DNA of 64,000 nucleotides, taken from contig JAXFJE010000037.1 of the NCBI GenBank assembly GCA_034168985.1, forward strand, positions 1 through 64,000. The letters run 5' to 3'. Below, piece by piece: positions 26,823 through 34,860 of the stretch; within the stretch, counting starts at the first letter, position 1; every line of letters begins with the position of its first letter. The notes beneath the pieces were generated by a model. It was not told the DNA's origin. It was given only the letters and a program-made list of their open reading frames with translations, and did no database searches. A program made the position numbers and the translations under genes. The stretch is from JALEVB01 sp022768265. GTDB taxonomy: Bacteria; Bacillota_I; Bacilli_A; Erysipelotrichales; Erysipelotrichaceae.

Positions 26823-27419
26823 ATGGTTTACTATACGGTTTCAGCTCTTTTATTAGGACTAATGATCGGTATTGGCGGGGCTGATAATATCATTTTATCG
26901 ACCATCACCCAAAATACGGATATGATCTTATACCTTTTGATGTTTTCGGTTGGTATCAGCATCGGCATGCAAGATGGCGTTTTAGCCAAGATCAAACAAT
27001 TTCATATCAAGATCTTTATCATCCCTTTTGGTATCATCGTAGCTTCTTTGCTAGGAGGTATCATTTGCGGTTTGATAACCGGCATTCCTTTTAGTTATAG
27101 CACTGCTATCACCAGTGGCATGGGCTGGTATAGCTTATCTGGCGCAACGATCGGTAAATTGGTCAACGCCCAATTAGGTAGCATCGCTTTTTTAAGCAAT
27201 CTGATGCGCGAAATCTTTTCTTTCTTCATCATTCCTTTTATTGCCATGCGCTTTAATTACTACACCTGCATCGCACCAGCAGGGGCAACCAGTGAAGATA
27301 CGACCTTGCCGATGATGCTGAAATATACCGATGAACATACGGTGGTCTTATCGGTCTTAAACGGTATCATCTGTTCCTTCTTCGTACCGATCTTAATATC
27401 ATTATGCTTAAGCTTTTAA
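26823..27419 (+). CDS. LysO family transporter, C-terminal half
   Basis: 198 residues with six membrane helices. Family-typical FSVGISIG, then SGMGWYSLSGA and LSNLMREIFSFFIIPF, the core of LysO that holds the conserved acidic/aromatic residues for export. Directly abuts the N-terminal half, with AAGGAGG inside the end of that gene, so the two are coupled. Single chain in most relatives; split forms are known in Bacillota. Followed by a bidirectional terminator. Confidence 0.85.
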   Translation: MVYYTVSALLLGLMIGIGGADNIILSTITQNTDMILYLLMFSVGISIGMQDGVLAKIKQFHIKIFIIPFGIIVASLLGGIICGLITGIPFSYSTAITSGMGWYSLSGATIGKLVNAQLGSIAFLSNLMREIFSFFIIPFIAMRFNYYTCIAPAGATSEDTTLPMMLKYTDEHTVVLSVLNGIICSFFVPILISLCLSF

Positions 27420-27444
27420 AAGGTGATCTTACGATCACCTTTTT
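27418..27444. terminator. shared bidirectional terminator
   Basis: AAAGGTGATC/GATCACCTTT stem with TTAC loop, A and T tracts on both sides, between the convergent LysO and SDR genes. Confidence 0.9.
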
Positions 27445-27448
27445 ATTA

Positions 27449-28153
27449 TTACAAATAAATCATCTTTTTGGTCATGCCCCCATCAACGATCAAATTAGCG
27501 CCATTGATAAAATCACTTTCTTTAGCACTTAAAAATAAGCAAGCTCTAGTGATATCCTCGGGTTTACCCACTCGCCCGGAAGGATGTTGCTGATGATCAG
27601 CCAAGGATATTTCTTCATAATGGTCATTAGCGATCCACCCTGGGCTGATGGCATTGACAGTAATATGGGTATTGCTTAAGGAAACACATAAACTATTGGT
27701 CAAAGCAACGATGCCCCCTTTGCTAGCCCCATAAGCTTCCCAATTGGCTTCATTTTGATGAAAGCGGGTCGAAGCTATATTGATGATCCTTCCATAGTCC
27801 GCTGGTTTATTAGCTTCCACAAAGTTTTTGGCACAAATAAAGCTACCGCGTAAATTAGTATTGATGACCTTATCAAACTCTGCCACGCTAATGTCCGTAA
27901 TTGCTTTATGAAAACTACTGATTGCACCATTATTGATCAAGACATGTATCGCACCTTGTTCAGCGATCTTTTTAAAAGCTGCACTGATTTGCTGTTCATC
28001 ACATAGATCAACCAGCATATGGTGAATATTAGGATCCCCATGCTCTGCTTCTAGGATATCTAATGTATATACTGCATAACCTGCTTTGGCATATCCTAGT
28101 GCCAATGAACGGCCAATGCCTCTTGCACCTCCTGTAATAACTACTTTATCCAT
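27449..28153 (-). CDS. SDR family oxidoreductase
   Basis: 234 residues. Rossmann NAD(P) motif TGGARGIG (7-14), NNGA motif at about 76, Ser-Tyr-Lys active site with ASTRFHQ and YGASKGG (Tyr about 143, Lys 147), and SPGWI. Acts on an alcohol/ketone; substrate unknown. D-rich loop after beta-2 (LDILEAEHG) favours NAD over NADP. Single gene with a shared terminator. Confidence 0.92.
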   Translation of the reverse strand: MDKVVITGGARGIGRSLALGYAKAGYAVYTLDILEAEHGDPNIHHMLVDLCDEQQISAAFKKIAEQGAIHVLINNGAISSFHKAITDISVAEFDKVINTNLRGSFICAKNFVEANKPADYGRIINIASTRFHQNEANWEAYGASKGGIVALTNSLCVSLSNTHITVNAISPGWIANDHYEEISLADHQQHPSGRVGKPEDITRACLFLSAKESDFINGANLIVDGGMTKKMIYL

Positions 28154-28191
28154 CGTTTATTCCTTTCTATATTGCTTCATAACTTAATTAT

Positions 28192-28222
28192 AAAAAAAAC
28201 TGGTAGTTTTATCTACCAGTTT
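28192..28222 (-). terminator. amidohydrolase terminator
   Basis: AAACTGGTAG/CTACCAGTTT stem and T7-type tail on the minus strand. Confidence 0.85.
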
Positions 28223-28229
28223 CCAATGA

Positions 28230-29471
28230 CTAACCTTTAACGATTGCTCCTTCTTTCATGATAACTTCCATATTGTCAACAGCGATTGCACGGATGTTTT
28301 CTAATGGGTTACCATTGATAACTAATAAGTCAGCATATTTGCCTTCTTCTAGGGTACCAGTAACATCGTCAACTTTTAACATTTCAGCACCATCTCTTGT
28401 AGCAGCGATGATTGTATCCATTTCAGAAATTCCTGCTTTTTCAACGAATGAGTACATTTCACCGATAGCAGTAGTTCCATATGGCGTTAAGCTAGAGCAG
28501 AATGAGTCAGAACCAATTGTTAATTTGATACCTTTTTCTTTAGCTCTTCTTAAGTTACCATATACACGGTTCAATTCTTTTTCAGCTACTGTATCACCAG
28601 GGTATTGATCATGAACTTCTGGGATATATGGAGGTTGATATGTTTTGAACCATTCATTTAAGAATTGGATAGTTGGACAGAAATAGATACCTTTTTCAGC
28701 CATGATATCCAAGCATTCTTCATTTAATGTTTGACCGTGGATGATCAAATGAACACCAGCTTTAGCAGAATCTAATGCTCCTCCGTATCCTTCAGCATGT
28801 GACCAAACTGGGATACCAACCATGTTACATTCATCAACTACAGCTTGGATTTCTTCTAATGTATAATGTTGATCTAATTTTTGATCCCAACGCCAGATAC
28901 CGCCACCTGTAGACCAGATCTTGATAGCGTCTGGGCTTTGACGTAATCTTCTTCTAACTGCTTTTCTTAATTCCCATGGTCCATCAACTCTTTCTGCCCA
29001 AGGATGAGATTCATCATTATACCAGCTAGGTAATTTATGAGAATCACCATGACCACAAGTACGGCAGAATCCAAGACCAGTACCAACAACACGAGGTCCG
29101 CTCATAACACCAGCTTCGATCATGTTACGGATTTGTAAACCTGAACGAGAAATTTCCCCAACAGTTGTTAAACCATGTTCCAAACATTCATGAGCTTGTT
29201 GAACAGCTACTACAGTTTTTTGGATCGCATCTTCTAAAACCCAATCAGAATCATCATCTGTTAAGTTTCCTGAGAAATGTAAGTGAGAATCGATTAGACC
29301 TGGCATGATTGTTTTACCAGTAATATCTCTTACTTCATATCCTTCTGGGATATCTTTGACTTCTCCAGCATAAACAATTTTTTTGTCTTCTACTAATACT
29401 AGAGATTTTTCGATTGGTTCACGACCTGTACCATCGATCAATAAACCGTTTAAAAAAGCTACTTTTGACAT
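28230..29471 (-). CDS. metal-dependent amidohydrolase
   Basis: 413 residues of the imidazolonepropionase/prolidase-like branch. Metal ligands: GLIDSHLHF (HxH, about 60), Lys in DAIKIWSTGG, His in WSHAEGYG and IIHGQT, Asp in IGSDSF. Probably hydrolyses a cyclic amide or an Xaa-Pro-type dipeptide; substrate unproven. Codon choice looks more biased (GGT, CCA, GCT) than in many neighbours, suggesting high expression when on. Its promoter carries the same 25-bp box as the EamA gene, with the two-component system between them, so all three probably form a regulon. Confidence 0.88.
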   Translation of the reverse strand: MSKVAFLNGLLIDGTGREPIEKSLVLVEDKKIVYAGEVKDIPEGYEVRDITGKTIMPGLIDSHLHFSGNLTDDDSDWVLEDAIQKTVVAVQQAHECLEHGLTTVGEISRSGLQIRNMIEAGVMSGPRVVGTGLGFCRTCGHGDSHKLPSWYNDESHPWAERVDGPWELRKAVRRRLRQSPDAIKIWSTGGGIWRWDQKLDQHYTLEEIQAVVDECNMVGIPVWSHAEGYGGALDSAKAGVHLIIHGQTLNEECLDIMAEKGIYFCPTIQFLNEWFKTYQPPYIPEVHDQYPGDTVAEKELNRVYGNLRRAKEKGIKLTIGSDSFCSSLTPYGTTAIGEMYSFVEKAGISEMDTIIAATRDGAEMLKVDDVTGTLEEGKYADLLVINGNPLENIRAIAVDNMEVIMKEGAIVKG

Positions 29472-29511
29472 TTTAATCTCCTTTTCATCAAGCTTTTTGC
29501 TTCATGCTTAT

Positions 29512-29540
29512 ATTTAAAACCTTTCCAACATCCCTTGCAA
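29512..29540 (-). promoter_or_regulatory. amidohydrolase promoter
   Basis: Minus strand TTGCAA (29540-29535), 17-base spacer, TTAAAT (29517-29512). The -35 begins exactly 16 bases after the shared box, as at the EamA promoter. Confidence 0.65.
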
Positions 29541-29556
29541 GCGCTTATCAGCAAAA

Positions 29557-29581
29557 GGGCATTTCATTGTCATAATTGGGC
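29557..29581. promoter_or_regulatory. LytTR-type box, copy 1
   Basis: Plus strand GGGCATTTCATTGTCATAAT and onward to 29581; shares 21 of 24-25 positions with copy 2 at 32.6 kb. Contains GGCATTTCAT, which I recall as the half-site of the LytTR regulator YpdB. It lies between the divergent amidohydrolase and two-component promoters. Confidence 0.7.
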
Positions 29582-29589
29582 TATTATGG

Positions 29590-29618
29590 TTGAGATATGC
29601 TCTATTTTTTTATATAAT
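29590..29618 (+). promoter_or_regulatory. two-component operon promoter
   Basis: TTGAGA (29590-29595), 17-base spacer, TATAAT (29613-29618). Starts nine bases after the box, so the regulator may also control itself. The leader would be very short. Confidence 0.6.
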
Positions 29619-29637
29619 TTTGATAGGAAGTGATTAT

Positions 29638-30342
29638 ATGATCAATATAGCGATTTGCGATGATAATCAAAACGATCTAGACAACATCGTCAAGGTATTA
29701 TCAGGCATTGAACTTAAATTTAACATTCATCAATATTTAACTCCTCAACAATTACTATCAGACATCAATAACGGCATTATTTTTGATGCTTTTTTATTGG
29801 ACATTTTAATGAATGAAGAAAACGGCATCGATTTGGCGCGCCATATTCGAAAAACCCATCAAACGACACCTATCTTCTTTATCACGGCAACGCCAGAGTT
29901 TGCCTTACAAGGCTATGAGGTAAATGCCCTTAGATATTATTTAAAACCTTTAGATATCCCTAAATTATCTTTGGATCTTTATAATATCTTAAAAAATGTC
30001 GAGCAACGTAAAAACAGCTACATTACCCTAACCAATACCAAAGGTTTATTTAAACTAAGGATCAATGATATCTACTATATCGAATCAATGCTTAGAACCA
30101 TCAAGATTCATACTAAAAATGACAGTTTTACGGCCATCGGCAAAATATCTGATTTTGAAGAAACCCTAAAAAATAATAATTTCGTTAGAGTACATAAATC
30201 CTTTTTGGTCAATTTAGCCTATATCAAAAATATTTATAAAGATACCATTACCTTAGATAATGATACGGAAGTCTTATTAAGCAAACATCGTTCCAAAGAG
30301 ATCCATCTACGCTTGCTTAATTATGTAAAGGAGAACGTATGA
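29638..30342 (+). CDS. LytTR response regulator (AgrA/YpdB type)
   Basis: 234 residues from the ATG at 29638 behind AGGAAG; the open frame begins earlier at 29590 but that codon overlaps the promoter. Receiver domain with ICDDN and phospho-Asp in LLDILM (about 54), then LytTR domain (about 140-234) with IYYIESMLRTIKIH and FVRVHKSFLVNLAYI. Overlaps the kinase start by four bases. The GGCATTTCAT boxes at both flanking promoters are its likely sites. Confidence 0.93.
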   Translation: MINIAICDDNQNDLDNIVKVLSGIELKFNIHQYLTPQQLLSDINNGIIFDAFLLDILMNEENGIDLARHIRKTHQTTPIFFITATPEFALQGYEVNALRYYLKPLDIPKLSLDLYNILKNVEQRKNSYITLTNTKGLFKLRINDIYYIESMLRTIKIHTKNDSFTAIGKISDFEETLKNNNFVRVHKSFLVNLAYIKNIYKDTITLDNDTEVLLSKHRSKEIHLRLLNYVKENV

Positions 30343-31613
30343 TCAATTTTGTTCTTCAATTTATCCTTGCAGCTTTCGAAACGATCCTTTTGTTTCTTTA
30401 CTTAAATACATTACTAATAAGCAATAGCGAAAGAAAACAGCGGACCTATCTATTATTTGGTTGTTATTTCATCTTTCAATGCTTTACCTATTTCATTGAT
30501 TTTGCCTTTTTTTCTACCAGCATCTATTACATTATCTTTACTTTATTTATCGCTTGGTTTGGCTATTTAGATGAGATCAGGATCAAGCTGATGACCAGCG
30601 GGATGTTTGTTACCTTAAACTATGCCTGTAAGCTCTTAGCCGTTACTAGCTTAAGCAGTTACTATCATCAGATCTTACCTACCAACCCTTTTGAATATGT
30701 CTTAAATGAACAAATGCAAGCTTTCGCCTGTACGTTGTTATTGATCGTATTATTAACGATCATCTGGATGCGTCATCTTAAAAGTGAGCTATCCAAGATC
30801 ATCATCGACATCATCATCTTCATCGTACCTTTAGCTAATCTATTTATCTCGATGCATTTATTGGAAGATAAAGGCAATATCTACAATCAAATAACGGTCT
30901 TATTATTCAGTTATACTTTCTTATTATTTTTCATCATCGATCAGATCGTCTTTTCCAGCAATGCCAAACAAATTAGCGATGCAATGGAACAACGTCTGCG
31001 TTTACAACAAATCTATTACCATGATATCCAAGAATATGCTGATAAGATGTCCCGCTTTCGTCATGATGCCAAAAACCACTATAGTACGATATCTTACCTT
31101 TTGGCCAATGATCAAATCGAACTGGCCCAAAAATACCTTGATGAATATACTCAGCAGATGATCAATGTCAAGCCTATCATCAATACGGGCAACAACGTTG
31201 TCGATGTCATCTTAAACTCTAAGATGAACATTGCCAAACAACATAACATTGAACTTGATCACGATATCGTCATTCCCCCTGAATTCACCTTGACGATCGT
31301 AGATATCTCCGTGATCTTAGCTAACCTTTTAGATAATGCCATCGAAGCCACGGCTAAGCTTTCTAAAGGCAAAACGATCAGCCTGAAGATGCAATTATAT
31401 AAAGATAGCTTGTTCATCAATATATCCAACCCTTATGATGGCAAGATCATTACCGCAACCCATGGATTTATCTCTACCAAAAATGATCGCCAAGACCATG
31501 GTTTAGGTTTAGGTAACGTCGAAAATATCGTCAAAAAAAATAAAGGTACCATTGACATAGACTATGACAACGATACCTTCAATGTTGCAATATTAATTCC
31601 TAATGTAATTTAG
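30339..31613 (+). CDS. AgrC-type sensor kinase (GHKL)
   Basis: 424 residues: six or so membrane helices (about 5-205), then a coiled-coil with phospho-His in SRFRHDAKNHYS, N-box LLDNAIEAT and GLGLGN. The family senses peptides or small metabolites at the membrane. No peptide precursor or AgrB-like gene is seen here. The gene converges on, and its stop overlaps, the EamA stop. Confidence 0.92.
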   Translation: MINFVLQFILAAFETILLFLYLNTLLISNSERKQRTYLLFGCYFIFQCFTYFIDFAFFSTSIYYIIFTLFIAWFGYLDEIRIKLMTSGMFVTLNYACKLLAVTSLSSYYHQILPTNPFEYVLNEQMQAFACTLLLIVLLTIIWMRHLKSELSKIIIDIIIFIVPLANLFISMHLLEDKGNIYNQITVLLFSYTFLLFFIIDQIVFSSNAKQISDAMEQRLRLQQIYYHDIQEYADKMSRFRHDAKNHYSTISYLLANDQIELAQKYLDEYTQQMINVKPIINTGNNVVDVILNSKMNIAKQHNIELDHDIVIPPEFTLTIVDISVILANLLDNAIEATAKLSKGKTISLKMQLYKDSLFINISNPYDGKIITATHGFISTKNDRQDHGLGLGNVENIVKKNKGTIDIDYDNDTFNVAILIPNVI

Positions 31614-31623
31614 GAATTTTTTG
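31595..31623 (+). terminator. two-component terminator
   Basis: AATTCCTAA/TTAGGAATT stem then T-tract; spans the stop codons of the kinase and the convergent EamA gene. Confidence 0.8.
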
Positions 31624-32509
31624 TTTCATTTTTCTTATCCAAGATCGTTAATAAAGTAACTGAACCAAGGATGACTACACAACCAATAACTTTCATCAAG
31701 GTTACACTTTCACCTAATACGATGATACCACCGATAACTGCGGTTACAGGTTCAAACATACAGAAGATTGCAGCTGTAGATGCCCCTAGATATTTGATAC
31801 CTAATTGTAAAGTATAAACTGCCAAGAATGAAGTACCCATGGCAATGACAAAGGCATATGCAAAGCCAATTGGGGCCATTTCAAACATTGTAAATTTACC
31901 AGTTGCAACAGCGTAGATCAACATAACGATACATGAGAAAATTGATAAATAGAAAGTTAATTTATAAGAATTGATCTTATTTAAACCAAAACGTTCGATA
32001 CCAACCATGTAGAAAGCATATGTAGCACCAGAAGCAATTGATAAGATCAACCCGATGATCAAGTTATTTGTTGAAATATCGCCGCCAGTTTCCAAGAAGA
32101 AGAATACCCCACAAGTTGCGATCGTCAATACGATAGCTTTGACCATTGGGATCTTTTCTTTAAAGCAGATCAAACCAATCAAAGAAACGAATACAGGGTA
32201 TAAAAAGTGCACTGTAGTAACCGTACCAACTGGCAAGTATTCATAAGCGTTATAAAGCAATAATGCTGTTGCAGTCATTCCAAAGATACCAACCAAGAAT
32301 GCTTTGAACATTGTTGAAGCATCTAGGGCAAGATCGATCTTCTTAACTTTTAAGATTGCAAATAAAACTGGCACAACAAATAAGTTTCTTAAGAATACTA
32401 ATGTTTCTGGAGTTGCCCCAGCTTTGTAGGCATAGCTACATAATAATGGTGTCAAACCGAAAGATGCAGCTGATACGATGGTATAAAATATACCTTTTTG
32501 TTTATCCAT
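31610..32509 (-). CDS. EamA/DMT family transporter
   Basis: 299 residues, ten membrane helices in two EamA halves (about 1-140 and 155-292), with FEPVTAVIGGIIVLGE near the C-terminus. Drug/metabolite transporters move amino acids or other small organic molecules; direction and substrate cannot be read. Codon use is strongly biased like the amidohydrolase. Promoter architecture (box, 16 bases, TTGTAA, 17, TTTAAT) copies that of the amidohydrolase, so the transporter may supply or export what the enzyme handles. Confidence 0.9.
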   Translation of the reverse strand: MDKQKGIFYTIVSAASFGLTPLLCSYAYKAGATPETLVFLRNLFVVPVLFAILKVKKIDLALDASTMFKAFLVGIFGMTATALLLYNAYEYLPVGTVTTVHFLYPVFVSLIGLICFKEKIPMVKAIVLTIATCGVFFFLETGGDISTNNLIIGLILSIASGATYAFYMVGIERFGLNKINSYKLTFYLSIFSCIVMLIYAVATGKFTMFEMAPIGFAYAFVIAMGTSFLAVYTLQLGIKYLGASTAAIFCMFEPVTAVIGGIIVLGESVTLMKVIGCVVILGSVTLLTILDKKNETKNS

Positions 32510-32555
32510 GTCTATCCTCTTTCTAAACTATAAATTAGTTATTTTTGCTATAACA

Positions 32556-32584
32556 ATTAAACACTTTCATAGTTTAAATTACAA
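32556..32584 (-). promoter_or_regulatory. EamA promoter
   Basis: Minus strand TTGTAA (32584-32579), 17-base spacer, TTTAAT (32561-32556), 16 bases downstream of box copy 2. Confidence 0.7.
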
Positions 32585-32600
32585 CATTTAGATAGTAAAC

Positions 32601-32624
32601 GGGCATTTCAATGTCATTAATGGC
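32601..32624. promoter_or_regulatory. LytTR-type box, copy 2
   Basis: Plus strand GGGCATTTCAATGTCATTAA to 32624, same orientation and the same distance to the -35 box as copy 1. Confidence 0.7.
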
Positions 32625-32657
32625 AAAAAATTCACTTAGGACAAGTGAATTTTTTTG
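32625..32657. terminator. terminator of CBS operon
   Basis: AAAAAATTCACTT/AAGTGAATTTTTT stem; serves the minus-strand operon ending at 32665. Confidence 0.85.
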
Positions 32658-32664
32658 TTAATAT

Positions 32665-33369
32665 CTAAGAAAGATAAGCCATCAAGCGCGGAAGATCATA
32701 AGCGGTAAAAATTCCTAGAGGCTTTTGATTTTTCAGCCCATCTTCGGTAATGATGACCACTTTAAGATAATTTCCTTTTTTTAAGGCATTTTCAAATTCG
32801 TTGATAATATGAGAAATATTGCGTCTGCGATCCATGAAAACGATGCGATCATCAACGCATTCTCCCATTATTTCACTGATAAATTGTAAATTAGGTCGAT
32901 CAATGGCCCATTTAGCAATTTCTTTATAGGTCAATAGACCTATGAAGCGATCCTTATCATAGATCGGTAATTTACTAGTATCTAATTTTTGCATCAAATA
33001 GAACACATCTAGTATCAGATCATCAGGATGACAAACGACGACTTTTTGATGTAAATAAGTCCCGATTTGTTCATCTTTTTTTAGTGCTTGCGCGATTGCC
33101 ACGATATCGTTGACCACGCTATCCACAGGCTGCGCAATGATTTCTTGATGATTGCCCCTTTGATGAACGATGGCATTACGTAATTCTGCATACTCCATCA
33201 GATCACTTTGCTTGCTGCGAATCAGCTGATTATTTTTCGCACACAGATTTACCATTTGATAAAACTTCATATACCGTGAAAGCTTTAAGATATCACGCAT
33301 GCTTTGCTCGATCGATACAAAAGCTTCTAAAAATTTACTAGCATTATCCATAACATCATTCTCCGCCAA
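32665..33369 (-). CDS. CBS-domain protein with HEPN-like N-terminus
   Basis: 234 residues, cytoplasmic. The N-terminal helical part (about 1-95) contains ELRNAIVHQRG, like the Arg-x4-His motif of HEPN domains; a CBS pair follows (about 108-230), with VVVCHPDDLILDVF and TSKLPIYDKDRFIGLLTYKE. CBS pairs bind adenosine nucleotides or regulate partners. Last gene of a three-gene operon; overlaps the previous gene by 14 bases. Whether the HEPN-like part has any RNase action is unknown. Confidence 0.75.
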   Translation of the reverse strand: MAENDVMDNASKFLEAFVSIEQSMRDILKLSRYMKFYQMVNLCAKNNQLIRSKQSDLMEYAELRNAIVHQRGNHQEIIAQPVDSVVNDIVAIAQALKKDEQIGTYLHQKVVVCHPDDLILDVFYLMQKLDTSKLPIYDKDRFIGLLTYKEIAKWAIDRPNLQFISEIMGECVDDRIVFMDRRRNISHIINEFENALKKGNYLKVVIITEDGLKNQKPLGIFTAYDLPRLMAYLS

Positions 33370-34018
33370 GATATTTCAACAAAGCTTGCTTTAAGGCATC
33401 AACATATTGTTCGATCCTTGCATCATCTGCTGCATCTTGATAATAATAATTTACCATTAAAATGGGAGCATCACAATGCTCAAACAAAGGCAAAGATAAT
33501 AAATCAGTTTCTAAAGAAAAAGCTTCTAGAATTCTTTCATGATATAGATCATTTTTAAAAGGTTCCAAATAGTAATAATAACTACCTTGATAATTTAAAG
33601 CTGCTAGTTCGTTAGCTAAGATATTGGCAAACGCTAAGCTTTGTTGATGATAACGATGATCACCATCAGGTAAATAGCTGGTAATTTTATTTTCAGCTTG
33701 CTGATAACTTTGAATGCTGATGACCATATCTTTATTTGCCAAGATATCTTGCTTGCTTATAGCGTCCATCTCAATATCCCCAACTTCAACCTGATAATTC
33801 TTATCATCTGTCATCTTACTTTGCAAACGTTGCGCAATAGCTTGAGATACTTGATAATTTAAAGCATAGTCATCATCTTGATAAAGGGGAATGCTAAGAT
33901 CGATATAAATGGTCTTAACATCACTATGGGGCTTTTTGATCAGGCTCCATGAACCTATGATTGCTAAAAAGGCAATTAATATATATGCCCACTTAAATTT
34001 GATCGAATCCTTGCGCAT
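33356..34018 (-). CDS. membrane-anchored amidase_3-like protein, probably inactive
   Basis: 220 residues, one N-terminal membrane anchor (about 10-27). The remainder follows the order of an N-acetylmuramoyl-L-alanine amidase (Amidase_3) fold: TIYIDLS in place of the zinc-binding GHGG region, an SIQSYQQ stretch where SIHAN is expected, and a final PILMVNYYY where a catalytic Glu is expected. The zinc ligands are therefore missing, so I infer a pseudoenzyme or a false resemblance. Overlaps its neighbours (14 and 26 bases), so translation is coupled. Confidence 0.55.
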   Translation of the reverse strand: MRKDSIKFKWAYILIAFLAIIGSWSLIKKPHSDVKTIYIDLSIPLYQDDDYALNYQVSQAIAQRLQSKMTDDKNYQVEVGDIEMDAISKQDILANKDMVISIQSYQQAENKITSYLPDGDHRYHQQSLAFANILANELAALNYQGSYYYYLEPFKNDLYHERILEAFSLETDLLSLPLFEHCDAPILMVNYYYQDAADDARIEQYVDALKQALLKYLGGE

Positions 34019-34820
34019 TTTCTAGCTCCTCATCTGCATGTATCTTATCGATGATCATCTTAACGACCTTATCGATCTTGCTATTTTCTTCATAATTTGC
34101 TTCGCACATAAAATTAGCTCGCTTTTCCGTGATTAATTTTTTCGCGATCTTTTGACTTTTTTCTTTATCTTTATTATAAACCACGATAGAATTACCGCCA
34201 TATTCCTTAACTAAGCGCATGCAAGGAACATCTGTTATCCCATCACCAATATACACCATCCTGCTAAAAGGAATTGGTCTTTGCTCTAAGCTGATATAAG
34301 TATTTAAGCTTTCATCATCATTTTCATCTAAGACCTGTTTATTGATCCTAAAGATATACTGGGTCTTGGTCGTATAGTTTACACAAACACCTGGCCAAAT
34401 TGCGCGCTCATCTTCATAAACATATTTGCAAGCAAAGATCTTGCGGAAATGCTTGGCGATACAAGTTCCTTTGATCATCTCTTTCATACCGCTAGAAATG
34501 ATATAATGCTCTATTTCATAACCACAAGCTAAACCATAGGCATTGATTCGCTCAAACCAATCGATTACCCCTGGGAAAAATTCAACATCCTGTCCCAAGT
34601 TTTTTAAGTAATCATAGGCTAAACCATTTTGACTTTTCAATAATACCCAATACATATAGGACAAAATAGGATCCATTTTATGCTTTTTGCTAAAAGCCGT
34701 AACTTCTTGCCAAAATTTAGCATTATCCGCATAACCTAAAGAAGGAATCAAACTATATTCTTGCATATCTTTATTGGATAAAGTTTTATCAAAATCATAC
34801 ATGATTGCAATTTTTTTCAT
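33993..34820 (-). CDS. HAD phosphatase, PSP-like
   Basis: 275 residues, cytoplasmic. HAD motifs MYDFDKTLS (I), ISSG (II), and YIGDGITDVPC (IV) with Lys in KTQYIF; close to phosphoserine phosphatase-like proteins, with a cap of about 90 residues. First gene of the operon with the amidase-like and CBS proteins. Substrate unknown. Starts 27 bases... upstream spacing and the AGGAGC RBS are normal. Confidence 0.82.
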   Translation of the reverse strand: MKKIAIMYDFDKTLSNKDMQEYSLIPSLGYADNAKFWQEVTAFSKKHKMDPILSYMYWVLLKSQNGLAYDYLKNLGQDVEFFPGVIDWFERINAYGLACGYEIEHYIISSGMKEMIKGTCIAKHFRKIFACKYVYEDERAIWPGVCVNYTTKTQYIFRINKQVLDENDDESLNTYISLEQRPIPFSRMVYIGDGITDVPCMRLVKEYGGNSIVVYNKDKEKSQKIAKKLITEKRANFMCEANYEENSKIDKVVKMIIDKIHADEELENAQGFDQI

Positions 34821-34835
34821 TTTGTAGCTCCTTTT

Positions 34836-34860
34836 TAAAAAGCCTCTTGATCAAGAGGCT
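34836..34860 (-). terminator. pepV-xth-pepP operon terminator
   Basis: Perfect palindrome AGCCTCTTGATCAAGAGGCT (34841-34860) with a short T tail on the minus strand. Confidence 0.75.
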
